Origin: an uncultured Clostridia bacterium
GTDB lineage: Bacteria > Bacillota > Clostridia > TANB77 > CAG-508
Direction: 5' to 3'
Assembly (NCBI GenBank): GCA_934140005.1
Contig: CAKPBB010000028.1
Coordinates: 1-17,795 of the forward strand
Length of the DNA stretch: 17,795 nucleotides
Below the pieces are notes generated by a model, which saw only the letters and a list, made by a program, of their open reading frames with translations, made no database searches and was not told the DNA's origin. A program made the translations under genes and the position numbers. Position 1 is the stretch's first letter. The number at the start of each line of letters is the position of its first letter. Shown piece after piece: positions 7,660-14,296 of this stretch.

Positions 7660-8208
7660 ATGAAATCAAAAGAAAAAGCAAAGTCGAAAAGTAAAGTGGA
7701 AAATCCATGGAAATGGGCTTTAACAATTACAATAATAGCTTTTTTCTTATCAATGTTTTTTGCGTATTTTTCTAATACGGCAATTTCTAATTTAGATGTT
7801 ATACCAGGAATAATAGTTTTAATTTTAGTAGTATTCATAGGAATTTTGTTTGACCTAATTGGTGTAGCTGTTACAATTGCAAAAGAAGAAGAGTTTCATG
7901 CAAAAGCTTCTAAAAAAATAAAAGGAGCTAAAACAGCTATAAAATTGATTAGAAATTCTGCCAAGGTTTCAAATATATGTAATGATGTTGTTGGAGATAT
8001 TTGTGGAGTAATAAGTGGTGCGATTGGAACTATGATTGCTATAAAATTAACAAGTGCTTTTGGAATTGGGAATTACATACAATTTATTTTAAGTGCTATT
8101 ATAGCCGCTTTAACAATAGGAGGAAAAGCGGTTACAAAAGTATTTGCAAAAGATAATGCAACAAAGATATTAAGTGCAATTACAAATGTTATTCATTTTG
8201 GAGAATAG
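7660..8208 (+). CDS. oapA: OLE-associated protein OapA
   Basis: A 182-residue protein: a lysine-rich N-terminus, then probable membrane segments near 20-38, 47-72, 115-130 and 137-157, with a basic cytoplasmic stretch (about 82-107) between the second and third. D109-V-V-G-D113 matches the conserved DxxxD motif of OapA, at nearly the same position as in Bacillus halodurans. OapA binds OLE RNA and holds it at the membrane; proposed roles are in Mg2+ homeostasis and stress sensing. ATG 7660 is preferred over GTG 7648 because GTG 7648 overlaps the Shine-Dalgarno AAGGAG (7643-7648), which is well spaced for ATG 7660. It is probably transcribed with, or by read-through from, the noncoding RNA. Confidence 0.85.
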   Translation: MKSKEKAKSKSKVENPWKWALTITIIAFFLSMFFAYFSNTAISNLDVIPGIIVLILVVFIGILFDLIGVAVTIAKEEEFHAKASKKIKGAKTAIKLIRNSAKVSNICNDVVGDICGVISGAIGTMIAIKLTSAFGIGNYIQFILSAIIAALTIGGKAVTKVFAKDNATKILSAITNVIHFGE

Positions 8209-8255
8209 AGTATTAGAATTTAATTTTAAAAAATATGTAGAAAAAGGTCAAATAA

Positions 8256-8272
8256 TGTTACATAATGTAGCA
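8256..8272. promoter_or_regulatory. Possible operator upstream of the small gene
   Basis: TGTTACAT, A, ATGTAGCA form a 17-bp near-perfect dyad (7 of 8 arm pairs) centred about 30 bp upstream of the -35 box at 8292. Such dyads are typical of dimeric repressors or activators. No regulator gene is nearby, so this is tentative. Confidence 0.3.
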
Positions 8273-8291
8273 CGAAAATAGTTGAGATTGT

Positions 8292-8320
8292 TTGACTTTT
8301 GGACTACCAGATGCTATAAT
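8292..8320 (+). promoter_or_regulatory. Strong promoter of the small gene
   Basis: -35 TTGACT (8292-8297), 17-bp spacer, -10 TATAAT (8315-8320) with an extended TG at 8312-8313. A GACTA/TAGTC dyad brackets the -10 region. Confidence 0.8.
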
Positions 8321-8349
8321 AGTCTACATAAAGCAGTTGGCTTTTGTTA

Positions 8350-8373
8350 ACTGAGAGCGAAAGCTCTCCCAGT
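8350..8373 (+). promoter_or_regulatory. GNRA-capped hairpin in the 5' UTR of the small gene
   Basis: ACTG-AGAGC, loop GAAA, GCTCT-(CC)-CAGT: a stable hairpin with a two-base bulge, ending four bases before the Shine-Dalgarno AGGAG (8377-8381). It may stabilise the mRNA or gate the ribosome binding site. Confidence 0.55.
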
Positions 8374-8388
8374 CAAAGGAGCAGTATT

Positions 8389-8577
8389 ATGGCTGAGAAC
8401 AACAAAGTTTTGGAGCTATTAAGGCTTAATCCAGGGGTTATGCTTAAGTGGTGTGATAGACGAAAGGGGTATGTAATTTATACCAACAAACAAAACTTGG
8501 AGTTGCCAAGTGGCGGAGTGCGCATTATCAATGGATATATCCATGTTGGCAAAATGATTATCATGATTAACGGATAA
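8389..8577 (+). CDS. Small hypothetical protein
   Basis: A 62-residue protein I do not recognise. It starts at ATG 8389 behind AGGAG (8377-8381); an in-frame TTG at 8344 lies upstream of the 5' UTR hairpin and is unlikely. The protein has no clear membrane segment or signal peptide. A hydrophilic N-terminus is followed by alternating hydrophobic beta-like strands (GYVIYTN, GVRIINGYIHVGKMIIMI). Base composition stands out: 73 of 189 bases are G or C by my count, with codons such as cgc, ggc and atc that are rare in neighbouring genes, suggesting transfer from elsewhere. It has its own strong promoter, a structured 5' UTR and a strong terminator, so it is an independent, probably well-expressed unit. 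Confidence 0.6.
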   Translation: MAENNKVLELLRLNPGVMLKWCDRRKGYVIYTNKQNLELPSGGVRIINGYIHVGKMIIMING

Positions 8578-8608
8578 GCTAGTTTTATACATATTTCCAG
8601 AAATGTGC

Positions 8609-8646
8609 AAAGCGGTGTTACCTATATCAGGTAGCATCGCTTTTTA
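8609..8646 (+). terminator. Intrinsic terminator of the small gene
   Basis: A 14-bp stem (8609-8622 with 8630-8643, two G-T pairs) around TATATCA, running into a T-tract. The following 100 bases up to the rpsB promoter hold no gene I can see. Confidence 0.85.
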
Positions 8647-8749
8647 TATAATAGGGCACTGCACTTATTATATATTATATAAAAGCTTCGATATAGTAGT
8701 TAGTGTAAGGATTCATTTGACAATTATGTAATTTATTTTCATAAAACAC

Positions 8750-8778
8750 TTGAAAAACTGGAAAAAGTCTGCTATACT
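8750..8778 (+). promoter_or_regulatory. Promoter of rpsB-tsf
   Basis: -35 TTGAAA (8750-8755), 17-bp spacer, -10 TATACT (8773-8778) with an extended TG. This leaves a 5' leader of about 115 nt before rpsB, with a possible AGCAC/GTGCT pairing near 8799-8834. Autoregulation by S2 is possible, but I cannot identify a known leader family. Confidence 0.75.
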
Positions 8779-8899
8779 ATTTAAGTATTAAAAAATTAGC
8801 ACGTAGATTTAGTTTGAAATTGTGCTTTTATATCGTGTAAAAGTGTTTTTAAATGTTAAAAATTTGCGGTGGTAAAAAACAATTAAGGAGGAATTTAAA

Positions 8900-9676
8900 A
8901 TGGCAGTAGTTGCAATGAAACAATTACTTGAAGCTGGTGTTCATTTCGGACATCAAACAAGAAGATGGGATCCTAAAATGGCTGAATATATATTCCAAGC
9001 TAGAAATGGTATCCATATTATCGATTTACAAAAAACATCAAAAAAATTAGACGAGGCTTATAAGTTCGTTAAAGAACAAGCTGAAGAAGGAAAAACAGTT
9101 CTTTTTGTAGGAACAAAAAAACAAGCACAAGAATGCATTAAAGAAGCAGCTCAAAAATGTAATATGTACTATGTTGACCAAAGATGGTTAGGTGGTATGC
9201 TTACAAACTTCAAAACAATTCAAGGAAGAATTGCTAGATTAAATCAATTAGAAACAATGTCAACAGACGGAACTTTTGATTTATTACCTAAAAAAGAAGT
9301 TATGGGTCTAAAATCAGAAATGGAAAAATTAGAGAAAAACCTTGGTGGAATCAAAGATATGAAAGAAATGCCAGGTGTTATGTTTGTTGTTGATCCTAAA
9401 AAGGAAAGAATTGCTGTATTAGAAGCAAAGAAATTAGGAATTCCTGTAGTAGGATTAGTAGATACAAACTGCAATCCAGAAGAAGTTGATTATGCTATCC
9501 CTGGAAATGATGATGCAATTCGTGCAGTTAAATTAATAGCTGATGTAATTGCTAATGCAGTTATCGAAGGTAGACAAGGCGAAGATGCTGAAGTTTCAAC
9601 AGACGAAATGGAAGAAGTAGCAAATGCTGAAGAAGCAACAGATATGGAACAAGTTGCTTCAAAAGATGCTGAATAA
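8900..9676 (+). CDS. rpsB: 30S ribosomal protein S2
   Basis: A 258-residue protein, full length for bacterial S2. It has the family start (MKQLLEAGVHFGHQTRRWDPKM), the RNGIHIIDLQKT stretch, the DQRWLGGMLTNFKTI core and VDTNCNPEEVDYAIPGNDDAIRA near the end, then an acidic tail after about 225. S2 binds the 30S head-body junction and is needed for S1 and initiation. Shine-Dalgarno AAGGAGG precedes ATG 8900. It is followed by tsf, the almost universal order. Confidence 0.98.
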   Translation: MAVVAMKQLLEAGVHFGHQTRRWDPKMAEYIFQARNGIHIIDLQKTSKKLDEAYKFVKEQAEEGKTVLFVGTKKQAQECIKEAAQKCNMYYVDQRWLGGMLTNFKTIQGRIARLNQLETMSTDGTFDLLPKKEVMGLKSEMEKLEKNLGGIKDMKEMPGVMFVVDPKKERIAVLEAKKLGIPVVGLVDTNCNPEEVDYAIPGNDDAIRAVKLIADVIANAVIEGRQGEDAEVSTDEMEEVANAEEATDMEQVASKDAE

Positions 9677-9693
9677 TATATAGAAATTTTTAT

Positions 9694-9730
9694 AGGGTGG
9701 AGCAATGTTATAAATATTTGTAACCACCCT
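9694..9730 (+). promoter_or_regulatory. Hairpin between rpsB and tsf
   Basis: AGGGTGG (9694-9700) pairs perfectly with CCACCCT (9724-9730) around a 23-nt AT-rich loop. The T-run after it is interrupted (AATTTT), so it is more likely a partial terminator, processing site or mRNA stabiliser that tunes tsf relative to rpsB than a full stop. Confidence 0.5.
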
Positions 9731-9774
9731 AATTTTAAATAAATTGATATTTTACAAAATATAGGAGGTATATG

Positions 9775-10650
9775 ATGGTTACAGCAGAATTAGTAAAACA
9801 ATTAAGAGAAAAAACAGGTGCAGGAATGATGGACTGCAAAAAAGTTTTAACAGAAACTGATGGAGATATGGAAAAAGCAGCAGAGTTATTAAGAGAAAGA
9901 GGAATTGCAAAAGCTGCTAAAAAATCAGGAAGAGTTGCAGCTGAAGGTTTAGTATGCAGTTATGTATCTGAAGATAAAAAAGTTGGAGCTATTGTTGAAG
10001 TTAATGCAGAAACAGACTTTGTAGCAAAAAATGAAGAATTTAGAACTTTTGTTGCAGATATAGCTGAAATAGTTTCTAATACAAATCCAGCTGATGTTGA
10101 AGCTTTATTAGCTGTTAAATATAAAAATGAAGAAAAAACAGTTAAAGAAGTATTAACAGATAAAATTGCTACAATAGGTGAAAACATGTCAATTAGAAGA
10201 TTTGTTAGATTTGAAACAACAGGCTTAGTTGAAAGCTATATTCATGGAGATGGAAAAATTGCTGTTTTAGTTGAACTTGCTAAAGGTGATAGCACAGTTG
10301 CAAAAGATGTTTGTATGCAAATAGCAGCTGCAAAACCAGAATATTTAAATAGAGAAGAAGTTCCAGCTGAAGCTGTAAATAAAGAAATGGAAATTTTAAA
10401 AGTTCAAGCTATGAACGAAGGAAAACCAGCTGAAATAGCAGAAAAAATGGTAAAAGGAAGAATTGGAAAATTCTATTCAGAAATCTGCTTATTAGATCAA
10501 GAATTCGTTAAAGATCCAAGTGTTAAAGTTGGAGAAATGGTAGCAAGCAAAGGTGGAGAAATCGTAAGATTTGCTAGATTCGAAACAGGTGAAGGAATCG
10601 AAAAGAAGGAAGAAAACTTTGCTGAAGAAGTTATGAAACAATTAAAATAA
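9775..10650 (+). CDS. tsf: Elongation factor Ts
   Basis: A 291-residue protein. The N-terminal UBA-like domain (MVTAELVKQLREKTGAGMMDCKKVLTE, written here in part) is followed by the core with the TDFVAKNEEF motif, whose Asp-Phe contacts EF-Tu, and a complete dimerisation region. EF-Ts exchanges GDP for GTP on EF-Tu during elongation. Two adjacent ATG codons occur: ATG 9775 has the better distance (6 nt) from AGGAGG (9763-9768), while ATG 9772 is only 3 nt away. It ends the rpsB-tsf operon. The pyrH-frr genes that often follow are absent here. Confidence 0.97.
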   Translation: MVTAELVKQLREKTGAGMMDCKKVLTETDGDMEKAAELLRERGIAKAAKKSGRVAAEGLVCSYVSEDKKVGAIVEVNAETDFVAKNEEFRTFVADIAEIVSNTNPADVEALLAVKYKNEEKTVKEVLTDKIATIGENMSIRRFVRFETTGLVESYIHGDGKIAVLVELAKGDSTVAKDVCMQIAAAKPEYLNREEVPAEAVNKEMEILKVQAMNEGKPAEIAEKMVKGRIGKFYSEICLLDQEFVKDPSVKVGEMVASKGGEIVRFARFETGEGIEKKEENFAEEVMKQLK

Positions 10651-10670
10651 TTTTATTTAATAGTATTACT

Positions 10671-10710
10671 AAAAGGACTGAGTTATATTATATAATTCAG
10701 TTCTTTTTTT
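10671..10710 (+). terminator. Intrinsic terminator of rpsB-tsf
   Basis: An imperfect long stem, AAAGGACTGAGTTATA pairing with TATAATTCAGTTCTTT around a short AT loop, followed by a run of T ending at 10710. Confidence 0.88.
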
Positions 10711-10775
10711 GCACATTTTTAAATTTTAGTGAATATGATATATGGAACACTCTAATTTGAAAGAAGTTGATAAAA

Positions 10776-11915
10776 TTGATAAGATATTTTGATCATGCTG
10801 CTACAACTGCATTAGATGAAGACGTTTTTAGAACAATGAGACCATATTTTACTGAAAAGTTTGGAAATCCATCTTCAGTATATAGAATAGGAAAAGAAAA
10901 TAAAGAAACGATAAATATAGCTAGAATGAAGGTTGCAGAAGCATTGAATGCAAATGTAAATGAAATTTATTTTACAAGTTGTGGTAGCGAAAGCGATAAT
11001 TTAGCATTAAAAGGAATAGCAAGAGCAAATTCTAGAAAAGGAAATCATATAATTACAACAAACATTGAACACCCAGCAATATTGAATACTTGTAAAACAC
11101 TGGAAAGTATGGGATATAAAGTAACTTACTTAAATGTAAAAAGAAATGGAATAATAGATTTGAATGAGCTTGAAAGGGCAATAACTCCAAGAACTATTTT
11201 AATTAGTATTATGTTTGCAAATAATGAAATTGGTACAATTCAACCAATAAAAGAAATAGGAAAAATTGCAAAAAAATATGGAATTATCTTTCATACAGAT
11301 GCTGTTCAAGCAGTAGGAAATGTGAAAATAGATGTAAAAGAAATGGGAATATCAGCACTTTCTATGTCTGCTCATAAATTTTATGGACCAAAAGGTGTTG
11401 GTGCTTTATATGTAAAAGATGGAGTACAATTTTCAAGAATTCAAGATGGAGGACATCAGGAAAAAGAGAAAAGAGCAGGAACAGAAAATGTAGCTGGAAT
11501 AGTAGGAATTGGCAGAGCAATTGAATTATCTAATTCAAATCTAGATAGATATAATAAGAAACTTTTAAGCTTAAGAGAATATTATTTTTCAGAAATTGAA
11601 AAAAGGATACCAAATATATTGATAAATGGTGATAGAGAACAAAGACTTCCTGGAAATGCTAATATTTGCTTTAAAGGAGTTGATGGTTCAAAATTACTAT
11701 ATGAACTTGATAAAAGAGAAATTTGTGCATCTAGTGGTTCTGCTTGTAGTGCAGGACTTCTTAATCCATCACATGTTTTATTGGCAATTGGTGTACCACC
11801 ACAAATTGCAAAGAGCAGTTTAAGAATAACTTTTGGAAAAGAAAATAGTTTAGAAGATGTAAAATATTTAGTAGATTCTGTTGAAGAAATTGTTAAAGAA
11901 TTAAGAAACAGATAA
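10776..11915 (+). CDS. Cysteine desulfurase, NifS/IscS family
   Basis: A 379-residue PLP enzyme that takes sulfur from cysteine as an enzyme persulfide for iron-sulfur clusters, thiolated tRNA or cofactors. Visible motifs: YFDHAATT at the start, His99 in NIEHPA, Asp175 in HTDAVQ, the PLP lysine Lys201 in SAHKFYGPKG, and catalytic Cys324 in SSGSACSAG. The start is uncertain. No in-frame ATG exists, a stop lies at 10758, and both candidates are TTG (10767 or 10776). I prefer 10776, which gives MIRYFDHAATT and room for a weak AGAAG ribosome binding site. No IscU-type scaffold or tRNA thiolase gene is adjacent, so the acceptor is unknown. No strong promoter is visible, so expression may be low. 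Confidence 0.93.
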   Translation: MIRYFDHAATTALDEDVFRTMRPYFTEKFGNPSSVYRIGKENKETINIARMKVAEALNANVNEIYFTSCGSESDNLALKGIARANSRKGNHIITTNIEHPAILNTCKTLESMGYKVTYLNVKRNGIIDLNELERAITPRTILISIMFANNEIGTIQPIKEIGKIAKKYGIIFHTDAVQAVGNVKIDVKEMGISALSMSAHKFYGPKGVGALYVKDGVQFSRIQDGGHQEKEKRAGTENVAGIVGIGRAIELSNSNLDRYNKKLLSLREYYFSEIEKRIPNILINGDREQRLPGNANICFKGVDGSKLLYELDKREICASSGSACSAGLLNPSHVLLAIGVPPQIAKSSLRITFGKENSLEDVKYLVDSVEEIVKELRNR

Positions 11916-11937
11916 TTAAGAAATAGTATTTTATTTG

Positions 11938-11989
11938 AAGTGAACTCGTACTATTAGTTGGTATGCTTAATAATATGGGTTTGCTTTTT
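11938..11989 (+). terminator. Probable terminator after the cysteine desulfurase
   Basis: AAGTGAACTC (11938-11947) pairs with GGGTTTGCTT (11977-11986) with three G-T pairs, followed by TTT. The inner loop may also fold. Moderate support. Confidence 0.55.
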
Positions 11990-12022
11990 ATAATTATTAA
12001 TTTAAATTTTGAATTTAAATAC

Positions 12023-12051
12023 TTGACTTTAAGGTTTAATAGCAATAAAAT
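12023..12051 (+). promoter_or_regulatory. Promoter of fba-smpB
   Basis: -35 TTGACT (12023-12028), 17-bp spacer, -10 TAAAAT (12046-12051), about 40 bp before the fba start codon, with AAGGAGG in between. Confidence 0.75.
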
Positions 12052-12089
12052 TGCAATAGATAAAAAATGAATTTTAAGGAGGTATTAGT

Positions 12090-13019
12090 ATGTCATTAGT
12101 AACAACTAAAGAAATGTTTGAAAAATCAATGAGAGAGCATTTTGCAATAGGTGCTTTCAATATAAATAATATGGAGTTTATACAAGCAATAACAGATGCT
12201 GCTGAAGAAGCTAAATCACCTGTTATTTTACAAGTATCTTCAAGTGCTATTAAATATGCAAGAATGGAATATTTAATTAAAATGGTAGAAGCTGCTGTTG
12301 AAACAACAACTATTCCAATTGCTTTACACTTAGATCACGGACCAGATTTTGAAACATGTAAAAAATGTATAGATGCAGGATTTACATCTGTAATGATAGA
12401 TGGTTCAAAATATGATTTTGAAGAAAATGTTGATTTAACAAAGCAAGTTGTAGATTATGCTCATAGCAAGGGAGTTGTTGTAGAAGCTGAACTTGGAAAA
12501 TTAGCAGGTGTAGAAGATGACGTTAATGTTTCTGATGATGATGCTCGTTATACAGATCCAGACCAAGCTTATGAATTTGTTCAAAGAACAGGTTGTGATT
12601 CTTTAGCAATTGCAATTGGTACAAGCCATGGAGCTTATAAATTTAAAGGAGAAGCAAGACTTCGTTTTGATATTTTACAAAAAGTAAAAGAAAAATTACC
12701 AAATACACCAATAGTATTACATGGTGCATCAACAGTTATTCCAAGCCTTGTTGAAATGTGCAATAATAATGGTGGAAATATTCCTGGAGCTAAAGGTTGC
12801 CCAGATGAAATGTTAAAACAAGCTGGAGAAAATGGTGTTTCAAAAATAAATGTTGATACAGATTTAAGATTAGCAATGACAGCACAAGTAAGAAGGGTAT
12901 TTAATGAAGAACCATCTGTATTTGATCCTAGAAAATATTTAGGAGCTGCAAGAGATGAAATTAAAGCTACTGTATTACATAAAATAAATGATGTATTTTG
13001 TTCAAATGGAAAAGCTTAA
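12090..13019 (+). CDS. fba: Class II fructose-bisphosphate aldolase
   Basis: A 309-residue zinc-dependent aldolase that interconverts fructose 1,6-bisphosphate with dihydroxyacetone phosphate and glyceraldehyde 3-phosphate in glycolysis and gluconeogenesis. Metal and catalytic residues are visible: Asp82-His83 in LHLDHG, Glu133 in VEAELG, His180 in IGTSHGAYKF and His211 in VLHGAS. The NVDTDLRLA stretch that binds substrate phosphate is present. Length fits the ketose-bisphosphate aldolase family; tagatose-bisphosphate activity cannot be excluded, but the residues fit Fba. It has its own promoter and a strong ribosome binding site. smpB follows after 32 bases with no promoter or terminator between, so the two are probably co-transcribed. 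Confidence 0.95.
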   Translation: MSLVTTKEMFEKSMREHFAIGAFNINNMEFIQAITDAAEEAKSPVILQVSSSAIKYARMEYLIKMVEAAVETTTIPIALHLDHGPDFETCKKCIDAGFTSVMIDGSKYDFEENVDLTKQVVDYAHSKGVVVEAELGKLAGVEDDVNVSDDDARYTDPDQAYEFVQRTGCDSLAIAIGTSHGAYKFKGEARLRFDILQKVKEKLPNTPIVLHGASTVIPSLVEMCNNNGGNIPGAKGCPDEMLKQAGENGVSKINVDTDLRLAMTAQVRRVFNEEPSVFDPRKYLGAARDEIKATVLHKINDVFCSNGKA

Positions 13020-13051
13020 TTAAGTTTAATAAATTTTAAGGAAGGATCTTT

Positions 13052-13501
13052 ATGGAAAAAATAATTGCTAAGAACCCAACTGCATATCATAATTATTCTA
13101 TTGAATCAACAATAGAAGGTGGAATAGCTTTAACTGGAACAGAAATTAAATCTATTCGTAATGGAAAAGTTAATATAAAGGATACATATGTTAATATAAA
13201 AAATGGAGAAGTATGGGTTTATGGAATGAATATAAGTCCATATGAATTTGGTAATATATTTAATAAAGATCCTCTTAGAACTCGCAAGATTTTATTAAAT
13301 CGTAGAGAAATAGATAAACTTACTGGTATGATTAAGCAAAAAGGTGTTTCTCTAGTTCCTATATCTCTTTATTGGAGTGGCAATAAAGTAAAAATGCAAA
13401 TAGGAATTGGAAAAGGTAAAAAGCTATATGATAAAAGAGATGATATGGCAAAAAAAGAAGCTCAAAGAAAAATTGAAAGAGCAATAAAGAATACATATTA
13501 A
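13052..13501 (+). CDS. smpB: SsrA-binding protein SmpB
   Basis: A 149-residue protein, full length for SmpB, with N-P-T-A-Y-H-N-Y at the start, the GTEIKSIRNGKVNIKD RNA-binding strand, RKILLNRREI, and the basic C-terminal tail (KLYDKRDDMAKKEAQRKIERA) that sits in the empty A-site. It delivers tmRNA to stalled ribosomes for trans-translation. It is usually found beside rnr; here it follows fba. I see no tmRNA gene in the window. AAGGAAGG serves as the ribosome binding site. Confidence 0.97.
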   Translation: MEKIIAKNPTAYHNYSIESTIEGGIALTGTEIKSIRNGKVNIKDTYVNIKNGEVWVYGMNISPYEFGNIFNKDPLRTRKILLNRREIDKLTGMIKQKGVSLVPISLYWSGNKVKMQIGIGKGKKLYDKRDDMAKKEAQRKIERAIKNTY

Positions 13502-13508
13502 TGTATTG

Positions 13509-13537
13509 TTGACAATTTACATAAAGTGATTTATAAT
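13509..13537 (+). promoter_or_regulatory. Consensus promoter of the small membrane protein
   Basis: -35 TTGACA (13509-13514), exactly 17 bp, -10 TATAAT (13532-13537): a perfect sigma-A consensus, giving an untranslated leader of about 95 nt. No terminator separates it from smpB. Confidence 0.85.
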
Positions 13538-13598
13538 AAATTTGTTAGTACATTGAAAAAACACTAATGGTTTGCTGTATTCATGCAAATCAATGTGT

Positions 13599-13609
13599 CA
13601 CATATGGTC
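13599..13609 (+). repeat. Left arm of an inverted repeat around the small membrane gene
   Basis: CACATATGGTC, exact reverse complement of 13967-13977; the match continues imperfectly inward (TAGTAGTT against ATAGTT). It could mark a cassette boundary or pair the 5' and 3' ends of the mRNA. Confidence 0.5.
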
Positions 13610-13637
13610 TAGTAGTTACAAGAAAAGGAGAAAACAT

Positions 13638-13955
13638 ATGGAACAAAATAAACGTTCTGTAAAGCAGAAAATTGTTTTAGTAATAGTTTCTATTTTTGCC
13701 GTGGTTGTTGCTAATATCGCCTTTTGTGTATTAATGAGACTTTTTGGCTATTTAGCATATGGAATGATTCTTGTTGCGGCATTTGTTGTGCTGTACCAAA
13801 AGAATAAGAGCAGAATAATATATATTTGTGCAGTGATTAGCTTTATCGGCACAATTCTGCAGTTTAACGAGGATGGCAAATTGGTGGCCATATTCATTTT
13901 CGATTGGATGTCCAATGTATTAGCACTTAAAATTGCTAGAGATATCTGCAAATAA
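13638..13955 (+). CDS. Small integral membrane protein, unknown function
   Basis: A 105-residue protein I do not recognise. A basic N-terminus (MEQNKRSVKQK) is followed by probable membrane helices near 12-34, 36-53, 60-75 and possibly 83-98, with a short basic C-terminus. The start is ATG 13638, with AGGAG 7 nt upstream; an upstream in-frame ATG at 13572 has no ribosome binding site. Codon choice is less AT-biased than in the neighbours (gcg, gcc, atc, ggc, gtg), as in the small gene at 8389. It sits alone between a perfect promoter and a strong bidirectional terminator, framed by 11-bp inverted repeats, which suggests a recently acquired unit. Its position beside a phase switch may be incidental. 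Confidence 0.65.
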   Translation: MEQNKRSVKQKIVLVIVSIFAVVVANIAFCVLMRLFGYLAYGMILVAAFVVLYQKNKSRIIYICAVISFIGTILQFNEDGKLVAIFIFDWMSNVLALKIARDICK

Positions 13956-13966
13956 CTACAAACTAT

Positions 13967-13977
13967 GACCATATGTG
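13967..13977 (-). repeat. Right arm of the inverted repeat around the small membrane gene
   Basis: GACCATATGTG, exact reverse complement of 13599-13609, located between the stop codon and the terminator. Confidence 0.5.
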
Positions 13978-13980
13978 GAA

Positions 13981-14008
13981 AAAGAACGGGGAAACCCGTT
14001 CTTTTTTT
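13981..14008. terminator. Bidirectional intrinsic terminator
   Basis: AAAGAACGGG, loop GAAA, CCCGTTCTTT, then a T-run; on the opposite strand the same hairpin is followed by TTTTT. It ends the small membrane gene and would also stop the minus-strand transcript leaving switch B. Confidence 0.92.
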
Positions 14009-14033
14009 ATCTTTAAATTTCATGCTTAAAGAT
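14009..14033 (+). repeat. Left inverted-repeat recombination site of switch B
   Basis: A 25-bp site: AT, arm CTTTAAA, core TTTCATG, arm CTTAAAG, AT. It matches the reverse complement of 14164-14188 at 24 of 25 positions; the mismatch is the last base of the left arm. The arms are those of switch A and the core is different. Confidence 0.82.
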
Positions 14034-14163
14034 TATCTTTATTTGTTGTAATTTTATCATTTCTAATATTTGAAGTCAACTAGTAAAAAAATTTTTTAAA
14101 TAATATTCTTTTTATAATAACTTTTAAATTGCTATAAATAGGCTTGTATATGCTTTTTACATT
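14034..14163. promoter_or_regulatory. Candidate invertible promoter segment B (inverton), in OFF orientation
   Basis: A 130-bp segment between 25-bp near-perfect inverted repeats, upstream of the prepilin-like RCC1 gene. Its only good promoter (14051-14079, minus strand) points away from that gene. Inversion would place the -10 box at about 14141-14146 facing the gene, with a start near 14153 and a 5' leader of about 320 nt. The layout copies switch A in size, promoter position and orientation. Inversion itself is inferred. Confidence 0.75.
14051..14079 (-). promoter_or_regulatory. Promoter inside switch B, facing away from the RCC1 gene
   Basis: Minus strand: -35 TTGACT (14074-14079), 17-bp spacer, -10 TAAAAT (14051-14056). 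It begins TTGACTTCAAA and ends AATGATA-AAT, like the promoter of switch A. Confidence 0.8.
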
Positions 14164-14188
14164 ATCTTTAAGCATGAAACTTAAAGAT
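14164..14188 (-). repeat. Right inverted-repeat recombination site of switch B
   Basis: AT, arm CTTTAAG, core CATGAAA, arm CTTAAAG, AT. The core is the reverse complement of the left-site core. The block just after it (AATCC-A/G-TAAAAATAAAATA) is also found after the right site of switch A, so the homology of the two loci continues outward. Confidence 0.82.
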
Positions 14189-14224
14189 AGTAATCCATAA
14201 AAATAAAATATACGAGGAAGTCTA

Positions 14225-14257
14225 ATGATAAAGTTTGTAATCAAAATAACCAAGTAA
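14225..14257 (+). CDS. Possible 10-codon leader peptide
   Basis: ATG ATA AAG TTT GTA ATC AAA ATA ACC AAG TAA (MIKFVIKITK), with a GAGGAAG ribosome-binding-like sequence at 14214-14220. It lies in the part of leader B absent from leader A and is followed at once by a terminator hairpin, as in attenuators. With only ten codons, chance is a serious alternative. Confidence 0.25.
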   Translation: MIKFVIKITK

Positions 14258-14265
14258 TTATTAGA

Positions 14266-14296
14266 AACACTAATAGATTTTATTAGTGTTATTTTT
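14266..14296 (+). terminator. Terminator or attenuator in leader B
   Basis: AACACTAATA (14266-14275), loop GATTT, TATTAGTGTT (14281-14290), then ATTTTT: a perfect 10-bp stem and short U-run. It lies between the switch and the RCC1 gene, so transcripts from the inverted promoter must read through it. I see no convincing promoter after it. Confidence 0.65.

Noticed and set aside
13502..13637. tmRNA gene after smpB
   Set aside because: The spacer is too short and holds a promoter and leader for the next gene, with no tRNA-like ends.
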